Source: a bacterium (GTDB lineage Bacteria > Zixibacteria > MSB-5A5 > WJJR01). Taken from it: DNA of 62,898 nt. How positions within the stretch are numbered: position 1 is the first letter of the stretch; every line of letters starts with the position of its first letter. The DNA lies in contig JAKAKI010000045.1 in the NCBI GenBank assembly GCA_021813505.1, positions 1-62,898 of the forward strand. The letters run 5' to 3'. The notes below the pieces were generated by a model, which worked only from the letters and a program-made list of their open reading frames with translations, searched no databases and had not been told where the DNA came from. Below, in pieces: positions 1 through 8,667 of this stretch. The position numbers and the translations under genes were made by a program.

Positions 1-240
1 AACGTCAAGCTAACAATTATCTCCGTTTTGGCAAGCTTCGGCGCTGGCAGGATCGGGGGAGCCGCAGGTCTGGCGACAAATGGCGGAGTTAGTCAGGCCT
101 GCACGGTGACCGATTCGGGCTGTTCACGCGTGTCAAGTCTGCACCTCAATGAGACTTCTATGCCATTCCGAATCAAGGGCTTCCGCACGCAGGCACCCGT
201 GCCATAGATCTCGCTCCGGCACGCCAAACCACGTCAGACC
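1..240. other. Left-edge stretch, no confident gene
   Basis: One plus-strand frame is open from base 1 to a TAG at 205-207 (about 68 codons) and could be the tail of a gene starting outside the window. The translated sequence resembles no family I recognise, and the other plus frames close early. The mutY stop lies at 241 on the opposite strand, so this is either a convergent gene end or plain intergenic DNA. Confidence 0.2.
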
Positions 241-1341
241 TCATCCGCGCTTGGAGCCGGTCGCTGGGCCACCAATCGCCGCGATGATCGCCCGGTTGGC
301 CGAAGGAAACGCCAGCGCATGTAACTCGCGCGGCCGCACCCAGCGCCAGTTCTCGCAGCCGATCTTTCTCGGCCGCCCGGAGAGATACCCACATTCAAAG
401 ACGTGCAGGCGCACCGTGTAGTGGCTGTAGGCATGACGGACAACCATCCGCTTGCGCCCAATCCTTACCTGGATGGCCAGCTCTTCTTCGATTTCACGCC
501 GGCAGGTCTCGGCCAGCGACTCTCGCGCCTGCTGTTTTCCTCCGGGGAATTCCCAGAGGCCCGGCAACAGGCCAGTCTCGAGCCGTTGCGCAATGAGAAT
601 CTTGCCGTCCCCGCGCCGGATGATTCCGCACGCGACCTGGACCTCCCTGCGGGTCACGCGTGCCTTCGGCAATCCATACTTCTCGGGATGCCCCTTTTCA
701 CATGCGCGGCAATTCTGCTTGAGAGGGCAGCTCGGACAATCGGGCAAGCGGGGCGAACAAATGAGCGCACCAACTTCGATGAGCGCATCGGTCCAGATGG
801 CACCGTTGCCAAACGTCATCAACTTTGAAAGCTCCCGACAAACCTTCGCGCGCACCGGCCCATTGCGAACACCGCCTGTGATGCCAAACAGCCTTGCCCC
901 CACTCGCGCAACATTGGCGTCAATCGCCGGGACGCGTGTGCCAAAACAGAAATTCGACACCGCGGCCGCGACATAATCGCCCACTCCCGGCAACGCTCGT
1001 ATCTCTTCGTACTCTGTGGGGAACACTCCCCCGTATTGCTCTCTAATGATCCACGCTGTCCGGTGCAAGTATCGGGCGCGGTGATAATACCCCAGCCCCT
1101 CCCACTCTTTCATCACATCATCGAGTGTCGCGCGCGCCAATGATTGTAGCGTGGGGAATCGCTTCAGGAATCGTGGATACCGTTTGATCCCCACCGCGAC
1201 CGTGGTCTGCACCAGCATGACCTCAGATACCCAAATTCGATACGGGTCGGTCTGGCCACGCCACGGCAACGACCGGGCATGTTTAGAGAACCAGCGCTGC
1301 AACCGGCTGTACAATGCACGGGATTCGGGGGCGGTTGGCAC
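241..1341 (-). CDS. mutY: A/G-specific adenine glycosylase MutY with intact Nudix-like C-terminal domain
   Basis: Base-excision repair enzyme that removes adenine mispaired with 8-oxoguanine. Visible in order: the SEVMLVQTT helix with the family's catalytic Glu (about residue 40), the helix-hairpin-helix LPGVGDYVAAA, the catalytic Asp in AIDANVARV (about 141), and a 4Fe-4S loop with spacing C-x6-C-x2-C-x5-C (about 195-211). The C-terminal third is a MutT-like domain containing a full Nudix signature (GKQQARE then REIEEE, about 268-287). The frame is open further upstream to 1476, but that part is the shadow of the preceding gene. I chose GTG at 1341 because it follows that gene's stop by 17 bases and has an AGAGAAAG ribosome site. 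That gives 366 residues, close to E. coli MutY (350). It is probably cotranscribed with the EamA gene. Confidence 0.93.
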   Translation of the reverse strand: MPTAPESRALYSRLQRWFSKHARSLPWRGQTDPYRIWVSEVMLVQTTVAVGIKRYPRFLKRFPTLQSLARATLDDVMKEWEGLGYYHRARYLHRTAWIIREQYGGVFPTEYEEIRALPGVGDYVAAAVSNFCFGTRVPAIDANVARVGARLFGITGGVRNGPVRAKVCRELSKLMTFGNGAIWTDALIEVGALICSPRLPDCPSCPLKQNCRACEKGHPEKYGLPKARVTRREVQVACGIIRRGDGKILIAQRLETGLLPGLWEFPGGKQQARESLAETCRREIEEELAIQVRIGRKRMVVRHAYSHYTVRLHVFECGYLSGRPRKIGCENWRWVRPRELHALAFPSANRAIIAAIGGPATGSKRG

Positions 1342-1357
1342 TGACGGCGCTTTCTCT

Positions 1358-1783
1358 CTAACGGGCCAGAAGCCAGATAGCAGCGATGGCAAGCACCAGA
1401 CCGAAGCCCTTGGAGAGCGAAAACGATTCCCCCAGAAACAAGACGCCGATTGCCGCGGTGACCACCAGTGAGCCAAGAAGTGTGATCGGACCCGCCGCGG
1501 ACAGCTCGCCCCGATGCCGGTAGATCGTGAAGTTCATCACACTGGCGAGACTGACACAGAGCCCGCCAACAATCGTGTAGATCAGTCCCGGCCGTGTGAC
1601 CTCGGCACTCCAGACCGGCTGACGCGCCACGGCCAGATAGGATACGATGCCCAGGATCGCCGCCACTTCGAGCCAGAACCCCCCAACTGCGTCAGGAATC
1701 TTTCCGGCTGCCAGCTTGGTAAACAGTGTATATGTGCCGCCAACAATCCCCACCAGAATGGAGAAAAGAAGCCATCGTTCCAT
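1358..1783 (-). CDS. EamA-family small drug/metabolite transporter-like membrane protein
   Basis: A 141-residue integral membrane protein with four to five hydrophobic helices and a glycine-rich pattern like a single EamA (DMT) repeat, about half the length of ten-helix DMT transporters. Single-repeat members usually dimerise. The substrate cannot be read from sequence. The frame is open to 2119, but ATG at 1783 is preceded by a strong GAGGAGG and begins directly at the first helix (MERWLLFSILVGIVGG), so I take that start. It lies just upstream of mutY on the same strand and diverges from apgM. Confidence 0.8.
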   Translation of the reverse strand: MERWLLFSILVGIVGGTYTLFTKLAAGKIPDAVGGFWLEVAAILGIVSYLAVARQPVWSAEVTRPGLIYTIVGGLCVSLASVMNFTIYRHRGELSAAGPITLLGSLVVTAAIGVLFLGESFSLSKGFGLVLAIAAIWLLAR

Positions 1784-1900
1784 CGGTAGTTCCTCCTCAG
1801 TCCACCGGCGCGCCGGGGCGCGGCAGTATGGCGCAATTTCGGCTGGCACGCTATGGCAAAACGCGGTATCATCGGTCGGACTGAGACGGAGGGGGCACAC

Positions 1901-3112
1901 GTGATCGAGCATACCGCCGAGTTGCTTGGGATCAAGAATGAACGCCGGATCATCTTCCTGGTCATGGATGGTCTCGGAGACCTGCCGTTTGGCAACCGTC
2001 TGTCGACACCGCTGGAAGCGGCGCGCAAACCCAATATCGAGGCGCTCCTGCCGCAATCGACGACCGGGCTTTTTGATCCGGTGGAACCGGGGATTACGCC
2101 GGGGTCGGGTCCCGGACATCTGGGACTATTCGGATATGACCCACGGAGTCATTTGATCGGGCGCGGGGTCCTGGAAGCGCTGGGCATCGATTTCCCCCTG
2201 CAGGATGATGACGTCGCCGCGCGCTTTAACTTTTGCACGCTCGATTCCAATCGCCGCATTACCGACCGCCGCGCCGGACGGATTTCTGATGACGAGAACC
2301 GGCGGCTGGTGGATAAGATCAATGAGCATCTTAGGATGTCGAACGACGTGGAAGTCATCGTCCGCAGCGTCTCGGAGCATCGAGGTCTGGTCGTATTGCG
2401 TGGCCACAATCTCGGCGGACGGGTCAGCGACACCGATCCGCAGACGCTAGGCGGTCAGCCGTTACCGGCGGGAGCACTAGATGCAGAATCACGAATTACG
2501 GCCGAGTGGCTGAATCGCTTCGTCACGGAGATCGAGCGGATTCTTCATGATGAAACCAAGGCGAACGGCGTGTTATTGCGCGGGATCGACAAGCGCCCGC
2601 CGATACCAAAAATCGCCAACCGTTTCCCGATCAATCCAGGTGCGATTGCCACATACCCAATGTACCGTGGAATCGCACGCTTAGTCGGCATGCACGTCTT
2701 CGATCCACCGGGGGACATCGCCAACTCAATGGCGGCGCCGAAGTCAGTACCCAGGGAATACGATTACCTATTTGTTCACATCAAGTACACTGACAAGGCG
2801 GGCGAGGACGGCGACTACGACCGAAAGGTCTCCGTGATCGAGGAAGTCGACCGGCACCTCCCCGAACTAATGAAGGCAAAGCCCGATGTCCTCGTGATCA
2901 CCGGCGACCACTCGACCCCGGCGGTCTTGAAGTCGCACTCGTGGCATCCGGTCCCGGCCATGATCTATTCACCGGGGACTGTGCTTCCCGATGGCTCCAA
3001 GACTTTCGGCGAACGCGCGTGTCAGGTTGGTGGCTTGGGCCGCCTACCAATGCGCCATCTCCTGCCCATTGCCCTGGCGCATGCACAGAAACTGGCGAAG
3101 TTCGGGGCGTGA
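1901..3112 (+). CDS. apgM: 2,3-bisphosphoglycerate-independent phosphoglycerate mutase, archaeal type
   Basis: Interconverts 3- and 2-phosphoglycerate in glycolysis, alkaline-phosphatase superfamily. The metal-binding Asp is seen in VMDGLGD (about residue 23). The phosphoserine loop reads GSGPGHLGLFGYDP: the Ser (about 69) is kept, while the Asp usual after it in archaeal proteins is Gly. Further metal ligands lie in VHIKYTDKAGEDGDYD and in the Asp-His of VITGDHSTP. The frame is open from an ATG at 1853, but GTG at 1901 follows GGAGG at ideal spacing, giving 403 residues, typical for the family. The gene stands alone on plus, divergent from the EamA gene. Confidence 0.9.
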   Translation: MIEHTAELLGIKNERRIIFLVMDGLGDLPFGNRLSTPLEAARKPNIEALLPQSTTGLFDPVEPGITPGSGPGHLGLFGYDPRSHLIGRGVLEALGIDFPLQDDDVAARFNFCTLDSNRRITDRRAGRISDDENRRLVDKINEHLRMSNDVEVIVRSVSEHRGLVVLRGHNLGGRVSDTDPQTLGGQPLPAGALDAESRITAEWLNRFVTEIERILHDETKANGVLLRGIDKRPPIPKIANRFPINPGAIATYPMYRGIARLVGMHVFDPPGDIANSMAAPKSVPREYDYLFVHIKYTDKAGEDGDYDRKVSVIEEVDRHLPELMKAKPDVLVITGDHSTPAVLKSHSWHPVPAMIYSPGTVLPDGSKTFGERACQVGGLGRLPMRHLLPIALAHAQKLAKFGA

Positions 3113-3135
3113 GGTGAGACAGAGGGACTACTTCA

Positions 3136-3792
3136 GTGAAAGTGCTTCGGAACAGCGTTCTCTTTGTGATCTACTGCTGCAGCCTGATGGCCGCTCAATC
3201 CTGCGAGAACCACAGTGCCAGTAATCAGAAATTGGAGGAACCTGCCCTCATCATATTCTCTGAGATAACGGAAGGCGTGAACATGATGACGGGGCGGCCC
3301 GAAATCGATTGTTGGCACATTGTCTATGGGGATACAACGACCGGGCCAGCTAGTGTTCTGGTCGTTATCCAAGACTCCGCTGGCGTCAGAACTGATAGCG
3401 AGTGGATGCTCCCCAAAGCAGTTCTCGCAGAATTGGTTTCAGATATCGAAGATGTCGGTCTCTTGAACATTCGCAGCGAGGACGTGATTCAAAGGAAGCG
3501 CATGGATTACAAGGGGAACAAGTCGCTGTCCGTTCGAATCGGGCAACGATCATGGGGTTATAAAGAAAGAGAACATGAGGGACACCCATCGCTGGCGACT
3601 GAAGCGACTTTTCTTGAGAAGAGAATATTCGACAGTGCCACATCCTTGATGGAGGAGGCGTTCAAACGTGCCACCTTCGTTCGTGATCTCAGCGAGGAAC
3701 AATCGAGAACGTTACTGGTCAGCAAGGTGGCTATGCAATTCATGTTGAACAGGAAGAATTTCAAATGGCCGTCCGTCCAGCCATTGCAATAG
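3136..3792 (+). CDS. Hypothetical lipoprotein or secreted protein
   Basis: 218 residues, no family recognised. The N-terminus is a signal sequence (MKVLRNSVLFVIYCCSLMAAQSC) whose Cys could be lipidated, though the lipobox (AQSC) is imperfect. The rest is a soluble alpha/beta protein with a helical C-terminus. The stretch is visibly richer in A and T than its neighbours, which may indicate recent acquisition. Its 3' end overlaps an in-frame extension of the next gene, but the preferred start of that gene lies beyond it. Confidence 0.6.
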   Translation: MKVLRNSVLFVIYCCSLMAAQSCENHSASNQKLEEPALIIFSEITEGVNMMTGRPEIDCWHIVYGDTTTGPASVLVVIQDSAGVRTDSEWMLPKAVLAELVSDIEDVGLLNIRSEDVIQRKRMDYKGNKSLSVRIGQRSWGYKEREHEGHPSLATEATFLEKRIFDSATSLMEEAFKRATFVRDLSEEQSRTLLVSKVAMQFMLNRKNFKWPSVQPLQ

Positions 3793-3821
3793 GCACGGCC
3801 AGTCCCTTTCGAGAGGTGCCC

Positions 3822-5078
3822 ATGAAACCAAAGCTTCTAATCCCCATCGTCGCCTCGTCTACATTGCTTCTAACTGCAAACCCATGCACAGCCGGCATCC
3901 GTTACGTGGGCAAGAACCTCCAATCATTCATCGATACCGCCAAACCCGGCGATACGTTGCGTCTCGCGGTCGGCGCCTTCGAAGCCACACCGGTGACGTT
4001 TATCGATTCCCTCTGCGGCAACTGCCAGGAACCGAAGACCCGGCATCAGGCCTCCTATGGTTTTCGCATCAAGGACAAATCTCTGTGGATCGTCGGCGCG
4101 GGTCCGGACAAAACGGTGCTCGTGACCAAGGCCGGCTACGGAGTCTTCTTCGACAACGCGGCCGAAGGCGGGATCCGGGGCGTGTCGATCACCGGCGGCA
4201 TTCGCGATACTTCGGGTCTGGCCACCGATGCCGGCATTGTCGTGCGCAATTCCCGCATCACCGTTGAGAACTGCTGGATCCGTGATAACACCCAGTATCC
4301 CGAATCGCTGATCGTCGGCATCGGCGGCGTCATGGGACGCGAAGGTGCCGAACTTTACGTGATCAATAACAAGATCACCAACAACACCTGGGATGGTGTC
4401 GCTCTGTATCGCGGCGCGACCGCGACCATCGCCGACAACATTATCCATCAGGGACGCGGCGCCGGCGTGGGCATCACCTGGGATGCCACCGCTACCGTTT
4501 TGCGCAATCAGGTCTCGCAGTTCTGGAAGGGAATCGGCTCGTTCGGCGCCACCCGGGTCATCTGCAAGAACAACGTCGTCTATCACTGCCTCGGCTGGGG
4601 AATCATCGCCACCGGAACCTCCTACATGGATTGCGCGAACAACCTGATCTTCCGCAACGGCAATTGCGGTTTCGGCCTTTGGGGACCCGATGTGCATGGG
4701 CGGTTGACCAACAATGTGATCGTGCTCAACGGCTGGCGCGATGAATGGGTCTGCCCGCGTGTCGGTGTCTGGAATCTCGGCCACCCGCTACTGACGCCGA
4801 TGTCCTACAACGTCCTTTGGGAGAATGTGCAAGGCGACTGGCGTGACATGCCCGACTACACGAATGAATTCAACAATGTGCACGTTGATCCACTATGGGA
4901 CACCCTGACATTCGTCCCTCAGCCCGGCTCCCCACTGATCGACAACGGCAATCCCGAGCTCACCGACCCGGATGGCACCCGTTCCGACATCGGCATCTAC
5001 GGCGGCCCCCAGGCATTCCGCAAACCGGTCCCGATCCCGCGAACTGCCCCGGTGGATACGCGGAAGAAGAAGAACTAG
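3822..5078 (+). CDS. Secreted right-handed parallel beta-helix repeat protein
   Basis: 418 residues with a Sec signal peptide (MKPKLLIPIVASSTLLLTANPCTAG) followed by a pectate-lyase-like parallel beta-helix. There are many repeating rungs of the type NNxIxxNxxxGVxL between about residues 100 and 350, and the C-terminus (SPLIDNGNPELTDPDGTRSDIGIYGG) is the usual end of this family in FCB and planctomycete genomes. A catalytic residue cannot be assigned. A polysaccharide-binding or -cleaving surface role is inferred. ATG at 3822 is chosen over an upstream in-frame start because it follows GAGAGG and begins the signal peptide. Confidence 0.8.
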   Translation: MKPKLLIPIVASSTLLLTANPCTAGIRYVGKNLQSFIDTAKPGDTLRLAVGAFEATPVTFIDSLCGNCQEPKTRHQASYGFRIKDKSLWIVGAGPDKTVLVTKAGYGVFFDNAAEGGIRGVSITGGIRDTSGLATDAGIVVRNSRITVENCWIRDNTQYPESLIVGIGGVMGREGAELYVINNKITNNTWDGVALYRGATATIADNIIHQGRGAGVGITWDATATVLRNQVSQFWKGIGSFGATRVICKNNVVYHCLGWGIIATGTSYMDCANNLIFRNGNCGFGLWGPDVHGRLTNNVIVLNGWRDEWVCPRVGVWNLGHPLLTPMSYNVLWENVQGDWRDMPDYTNEFNNVHVDPLWDTLTFVPQPGSPLIDNGNPELTDPDGTRSDIGIYGGPQAFRKPVPIPRTAPVDTRKKKN

Positions 5079-5367
5079 CAGAACGCGCGTGCCGTAGGGG
5101 CGCCCCTGCGTAGGCGCCCGTTTTGTATCCACGTGCAGAAACAACCGGTCGGCCACTCAGGGCCGTCCCAACGCGAAATCGCGTCACCCATCCCCCAAAA
5201 TTTGTCATCGCGCAATTCGATACGGCACGATTCCTGCCCCATTGGCCCCGGCGATGTCTTATACTGGCACCCTTCGGTCGGCCGCGCCGCAGAACGCCGG
5301 TACTGACCTGTTTGGAACTGAATTCACGAGTGAAGAAGCATAGGTGGATGGGAAAGGAGCGGAGAAA
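5079..5367. other. Intergenic region with a short inverted repeat
   Basis: About 290 bases without a supportable gene. Close to the preceding stop is a G/C palindrome (TAGGGGCGCCCCT at 5095-5107) of the same general look as the other intergenic palindromes here. The distal part is upstream of hbd and should contain its promoter, but no convincing -35/-10 pair is seen. Confidence 0.5.
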
Positions 5368-6228
5368 ATGGCCATTCGCAAAGTGGGAGTGGTGGGCTGC
5401 GGCCTGATGGGTTCCGGTATCGCTCAGGTGAGCGCCCAGGCCGGTTACGATGTGATCGTACGTGAAGTGACCGACGAGCTTTTCCAGCGCGGTTTCAAGC
5501 GCATCGCCGGATCGCTGGACAAATTCGTTGAGAAGCAAAAGATGACGGCGGCCGACCGCGATGCGGTGCTGGCGCGCATCAAAGGCACCACGAAACTCGC
5601 GGACATGAAAGACTGCGACTTGATCGTCGAGGCCGCCATCGAGAACTTCGAAGAAAAAACCAAAGTCTACCGCGAACTCGATGCCGCCTGCGGCCCGAAT
5701 ACAATCTTCTCCTCCAACACCTCGTCCCTGCCGATCGGCGACATGGCGGCAGTGACCAAACGCCCCGATCGTTTCTGCGGGCTGCACTTTTTCAATCCTG
5801 TCCCGCTCATGAAACTGGTCGAAGTCGTGCGTTCCATCGATACATCCGAGGCGACTTACCAGGCCGCGAAAGCATTCGCCGAATCGGTGGGCAAGACCGT
5901 GGTGACCGCGAAGGACACACCGGGCTTCGTCGTCAATCTCCTGTTGGTTCCCTACCTGCTCGATGCCGTACGCGCACTCGAAGCCGGTGTCGCCAGCAAG
6001 GAAGACATCGACAACGGCATGAAGCTCGGTTGCGGCCATCCCATGGGACCGCTCACCTTGCTCGACTTCGTTGGACTCGATACCACGTACTACATCGCCG
6101 AAATCATGTTCGCCGAATTCAAGGACACTCGTTACGCCGCGCCGCCGCTTTTGAAGCGCATGGTCAACGCGGGTTACAATGGCCGCAAAAGCGGACGCGG
6201 ATTCTACGATTACTCGGCGCAGGCTTGA
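5368..6228 (+). CDS. hbd: 3-hydroxybutyryl-CoA (3-hydroxyacyl-CoA) dehydrogenase
   Basis: NAD-dependent oxidation of 3-hydroxyacyl-CoA to 3-oxoacyl-CoA, or the reverse in butyrate formation. The N-terminal Rossmann fold carries GVVGCGLMGSGIA. The substrate/catalytic region HFFNPVPLMKLVEVV and the C-terminal helical-domain motif GFVVNLLLVPYL follow. 286 residues is the normal length of the single-domain enzyme. ATG at 5368 has a GGAGCGGAG site; an in-frame GTG at 5344 is less likely. It is followed 15 bases later by crt and then by acyl-CoA dehydrogenase, so the three form a fatty-acyl or butyryl-CoA module. Confidence 0.92.
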   Translation: MAIRKVGVVGCGLMGSGIAQVSAQAGYDVIVREVTDELFQRGFKRIAGSLDKFVEKQKMTAADRDAVLARIKGTTKLADMKDCDLIVEAAIENFEEKTKVYRELDAACGPNTIFSSNTSSLPIGDMAAVTKRPDRFCGLHFFNPVPLMKLVEVVRSIDTSEATYQAAKAFAESVGKTVVTAKDTPGFVVNLLLVPYLLDAVRALEAGVASKEDIDNGMKLGCGHPMGPLTLLDFVGLDTTYYIAEIMFAEFKDTRYAAPPLLKRMVNAGYNGRKSGRGFYDYSAQA

Positions 6229-6243
6229 GAGGAGTCAGGATCG

Positions 6244-7029
6244 ATGGCAAACTATGAAAATATCCTTGTCGAGATCGCCGCACCGCTGGCGACCGTGACG
6301 GTCAATCGCCCGAAAGTGATGAACGCGCTCAACGATCAGACGATTGCCGAGCTCGACAGCGCATTTGCATCGCTCGAACAAAACGACGCAGTCCGCGTGG
6401 TCCTTCTGACCGGATCGGGTGAGAAAGCATTCATCGCCGGGGCCGACATCAACGAACTCAAGGTCTGCGATGTTCCTGCCGGGATTCAGAAATCGATTCG
6501 CGGCCAGAATCTTTTGCATCGCATTGAGGATTCCCGGCTGATTGTGATCGCCGTCATCAACGGTTTTGCGCTCGGAGGCGGCTGCGAAATCGCGATGGCC
6601 TGCGATATCCGTCTGGCGGCCGACACCGCCCGCCTAGGACAGCCCGAGGTCGCGTTGGGAATCATCCCCGGTTACGGTGGCACCCAGCGCCTTCCGCGCC
6701 TCGTGGGCAAAGGCAAAGCTAAGCAACTCATCCTCACCGGCGACATGATCAATGGCGCCGAAGCGCATCGGATTGGACTGGTCGATGAAGTCTACCCGGC
6801 CGCTGAACTGATGGCCAAGGCCGCTGAGATGGCCACGAAGATCGCATCCAAAGGCCCGTATGCCGTTTCGACTGCGAAACGCTGCGTCAACCTGGGATTG
6901 GATGTCGACTTGAAGAGCGGATTGGAATACGAGTACACGCAGTTCGGCGTGATTTGCTCAACCAGCGACAAAACGGAAGGCTGCGCGGCGTTTCTGGAAA
7001 AACGGCCGCCCAGATTCTCCGGTCGATGA
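6244..7029 (+). CDS. crt: Enoyl-CoA hydratase / crotonase
   Basis: Hydrates 2-enoyl-CoA to 3-hydroxyacyl-CoA. 261 residues with the crotonase signature: FIAGADINEL (oxyanion hole), ALGGGCEIAMACD and the second catalytic Glu in LGQPEVALGIIPGYGGTQRLPR, so both catalytic glutamates are present. Starts 15 bases after hbd behind GAGAGGAG, so translation is probably coupled. Together with the flanking dehydrogenases it supplies three of the four beta-oxidation steps; a thiolase and Etf subunits are not in this window. Confidence 0.93.
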   Translation: MANYENILVEIAAPLATVTVNRPKVMNALNDQTIAELDSAFASLEQNDAVRVVLLTGSGEKAFIAGADINELKVCDVPAGIQKSIRGQNLLHRIEDSRLIVIAVINGFALGGGCEIAMACDIRLAADTARLGQPEVALGIIPGYGGTQRLPRLVGKGKAKQLILTGDMINGAEAHRIGLVDEVYPAAELMAKAAEMATKIASKGPYAVSTAKRCVNLGLDVDLKSGLEYEYTQFGVICSTSDKTEGCAAFLEKRPPRFSGR

Positions 7030-7040
7030 CCTTGCGGCCT

Positions 7041-7063
7041 AGGGGCGTATTGCATACGCCCCT
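7041..7063. repeat. Intergenic palindrome between crt and acyl-CoA dehydrogenase
   Basis: Perfect inverted repeat, arms AGGGGCGTAT and ATACGCCCCT with a 3-base loop, starting 12 bases after the crt stop. No T-run follows, so it is more likely a REP-like palindrome than a terminator, though the hairpin could attenuate or stabilise the mRNA. Confidence 0.7.
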
Positions 7064-7125
7064 TCAAGCCGGGGGCACTCTTCGCCGCCAGACCGTTATC
7101 CATCCGACACACAAAGGGGATCATC

Positions 7126-8271
7126 ATGGATTTCGCATTGTCAGAAAACCATTTGGCCATCCAGCAGGTCGCCCGCGAATTCACCGAAAAGAAGATTCTC
7201 CCCCGCGCGTCGGAGTTCGACACTTCCGGCAAGATGGATATGGATCTCGCGCGCGAAATGGGCGCGGCCGGTTTTCTCGGTGTGATCGTACCCGAGGAAT
7301 ATGGCGGCACCGGACTGGACACGCTGTCCTACGCCATCGTCATGGAGGAATTGGGACGCGGCTGCGCGTCGCATTCCACGATTGCCGGCGCGCACAACTC
7401 GCTCTTTGGCTACCCGGTCCTGACCTTCGGCACAGAGGAGCAGAAGAAGTTCTATCTGCCGTCCATCTGCTCCGGTGAGAAGTTCGCGGCATTTTCACTC
7501 ACGGAACCGGGCGCCGGCTCGGATGCCGGTTCGATCGAAACGACCGCTGCGGCCGACGGGGACGACTACATCCTCAACGGCAATAAGATCTTCGTGACCA
7601 ACGGCGCCTTCGCCGACTACATCATCGTCATGGCCAAGACCGACAAGAAAGCCGGAGCACGCGGCATCACCGCGTTTCTGGTGCACAAGGAAATGCGCGG
7701 CCTTGTGATCGGCCATATCGAAGAGAAAATGGGATTCCACGCCTCGCCCACAACGTCGCTCATTCTCGAGGATCTGCGTGTCCCCAAAGCCAACATTCTG
7801 GGCAAACTCGGTGGCGGGTTTCGGGTGGCCATGGAATCGCTCAATTCCGGACGTATTTCCGTTGCCGCCAGCGCCATCGGCATCGGCGCCCGCGCCTTTG
7901 AATTGGCGCTGAAATATTCCAAGGAACGCAAGCAATTCGAACAGCCGATCTCCTCGTTCCAACTGGTCCAAAATCATCTGGCCAACATGTACGCCCGTGT
8001 CGAATCCGCCCGCTGGCTGGTCTATAACGCCGCTTGGCGCAAGGATCAGGGGCTGGACTACGCCACCGAGGCCGCCATGGCGAAGGTCGTGGCTTCTGAG
8101 ATGGCCACTTACGTCACCCATCGCGCGATCCAGGTGCTGGGCGGCTATGGGTATCTGCGCGAGTACGAGGTGGAACGGCTCTACCGCGAGGCGCGTCTGA
8201 CCGAACTGTTCGAGGGCACCTCGGAGATTCAGCGCCTGGTGGTCGCGCGCGGCCTGATCAAACGCGGTTGA
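7126..8271 (+). CDS. Acyl-CoA dehydrogenase
   Basis: FAD enzyme forming trans-2-enoyl-CoA from a saturated acyl-CoA, passing electrons to Etf. 381 residues, the standard short-chain ACAD length. Visible: the FAD-contacting AAFSLTEPGAGSDAGS and IFVTNGAFADY segments, the ERKQFEQPISSFQ helix, and the C-terminal LTELFEGTSEIQR with the Glu that is the catalytic base in butyryl-CoA dehydrogenases. Substrate chain length is inferred as short from the base position and the hbd-crt neighbours. RBS AAAGGGGATC precedes the ATG. Confidence 0.92.
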   Translation: MDFALSENHLAIQQVAREFTEKKILPRASEFDTSGKMDMDLAREMGAAGFLGVIVPEEYGGTGLDTLSYAIVMEELGRGCASHSTIAGAHNSLFGYPVLTFGTEEQKKFYLPSICSGEKFAAFSLTEPGAGSDAGSIETTAAADGDDYILNGNKIFVTNGAFADYIIVMAKTDKKAGARGITAFLVHKEMRGLVIGHIEEKMGFHASPTTSLILEDLRVPKANILGKLGGGFRVAMESLNSGRISVAASAIGIGARAFELALKYSKERKQFEQPISSFQLVQNHLANMYARVESARWLVYNAAWRKDQGLDYATEAAMAKVVASEMATYVTHRAIQVLGGYGYLREYEVERLYREARLTELFEGTSEIQRLVVARGLIKRG

Positions 8272-8416
8272 CCTGCCACGGTAAATCGGTCTATTTTTGC
8301 TCGCATATGGTGGCACGGGCGGGGCGCTCGTGTATCACAGGCATGAACACAAGCCACGTAGTACCGGTGGCGGAGTAGATGTGAATAGAATGAGTAAGGT
8401 GCACTCACATGGACTC

Positions 8417-8620
8417 CAAGGGGCTGAAAGCCCCTTGTCCGCAACCCATCGTCTTGGTCTGCGGAACAACATGCGCCAACGCGGGCAAGGGATTTCCAAC
8501 CCCTTGCCGATTCCACGACGGCTTAACATCAGTTCTCGCGGACAAGGGGCTTCCAGCCCCTTGTGGATTTCACGGCAACCCGACCACCGCCCTCGCGGAC
8601 AAAGGGCTTTCAACCCCTTG
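8417..8620. repeat. Cluster of four related hairpins (REP/BIME-like)
   Basis: In the 396-base gap before the HMGL synthase, four palindromes lie at 8417-8437, 8485-8507, 8542-8564 and 8600-8620. All are versions of CAAGGGGCTTnnAGCCCCTTG, and the last three are preceded by CGCGG(A/G)C. Spacing start to start is 68, 57 and 58 bases. Arms carry compensating and non-compensating changes, so these are diverged copies rather than a fresh duplication. A fifth copy is at 25191. Apart from these, the gap contains only the downstream gene's ribosome site. Confidence 0.8.
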
Positions 8621-8667
8621 GTGCACGTTTGATTGGAACACGGACTGATCCGATTCTCGGAGGAACC

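Noticed and set aside
1342-1476. N-terminal extension of MutY
   Set aside because: It lies inside the EamA coding region on the same strand in another frame and does not resemble MutY.
5079-5367. Small gene between the beta-helix protein and hbd
   Set aside because: Open frames there lack ribosome sites and cross a palindrome; none resembles a family.
4960-6039. Long minus-strand open frame (359 codons) across the hbd gene
   Set aside because: It is antisense to hbd, crosses the beta-helix gene end, and its composition is the mirror of the codon bias of hbd.
8417-8620. CRISPR-like array (repeat about 22, spacing about 35-45)
   Set aside because: The units are palindromes with different arms, spacing is not constant, the intervals share sequence with each other, and no cas genes are near.
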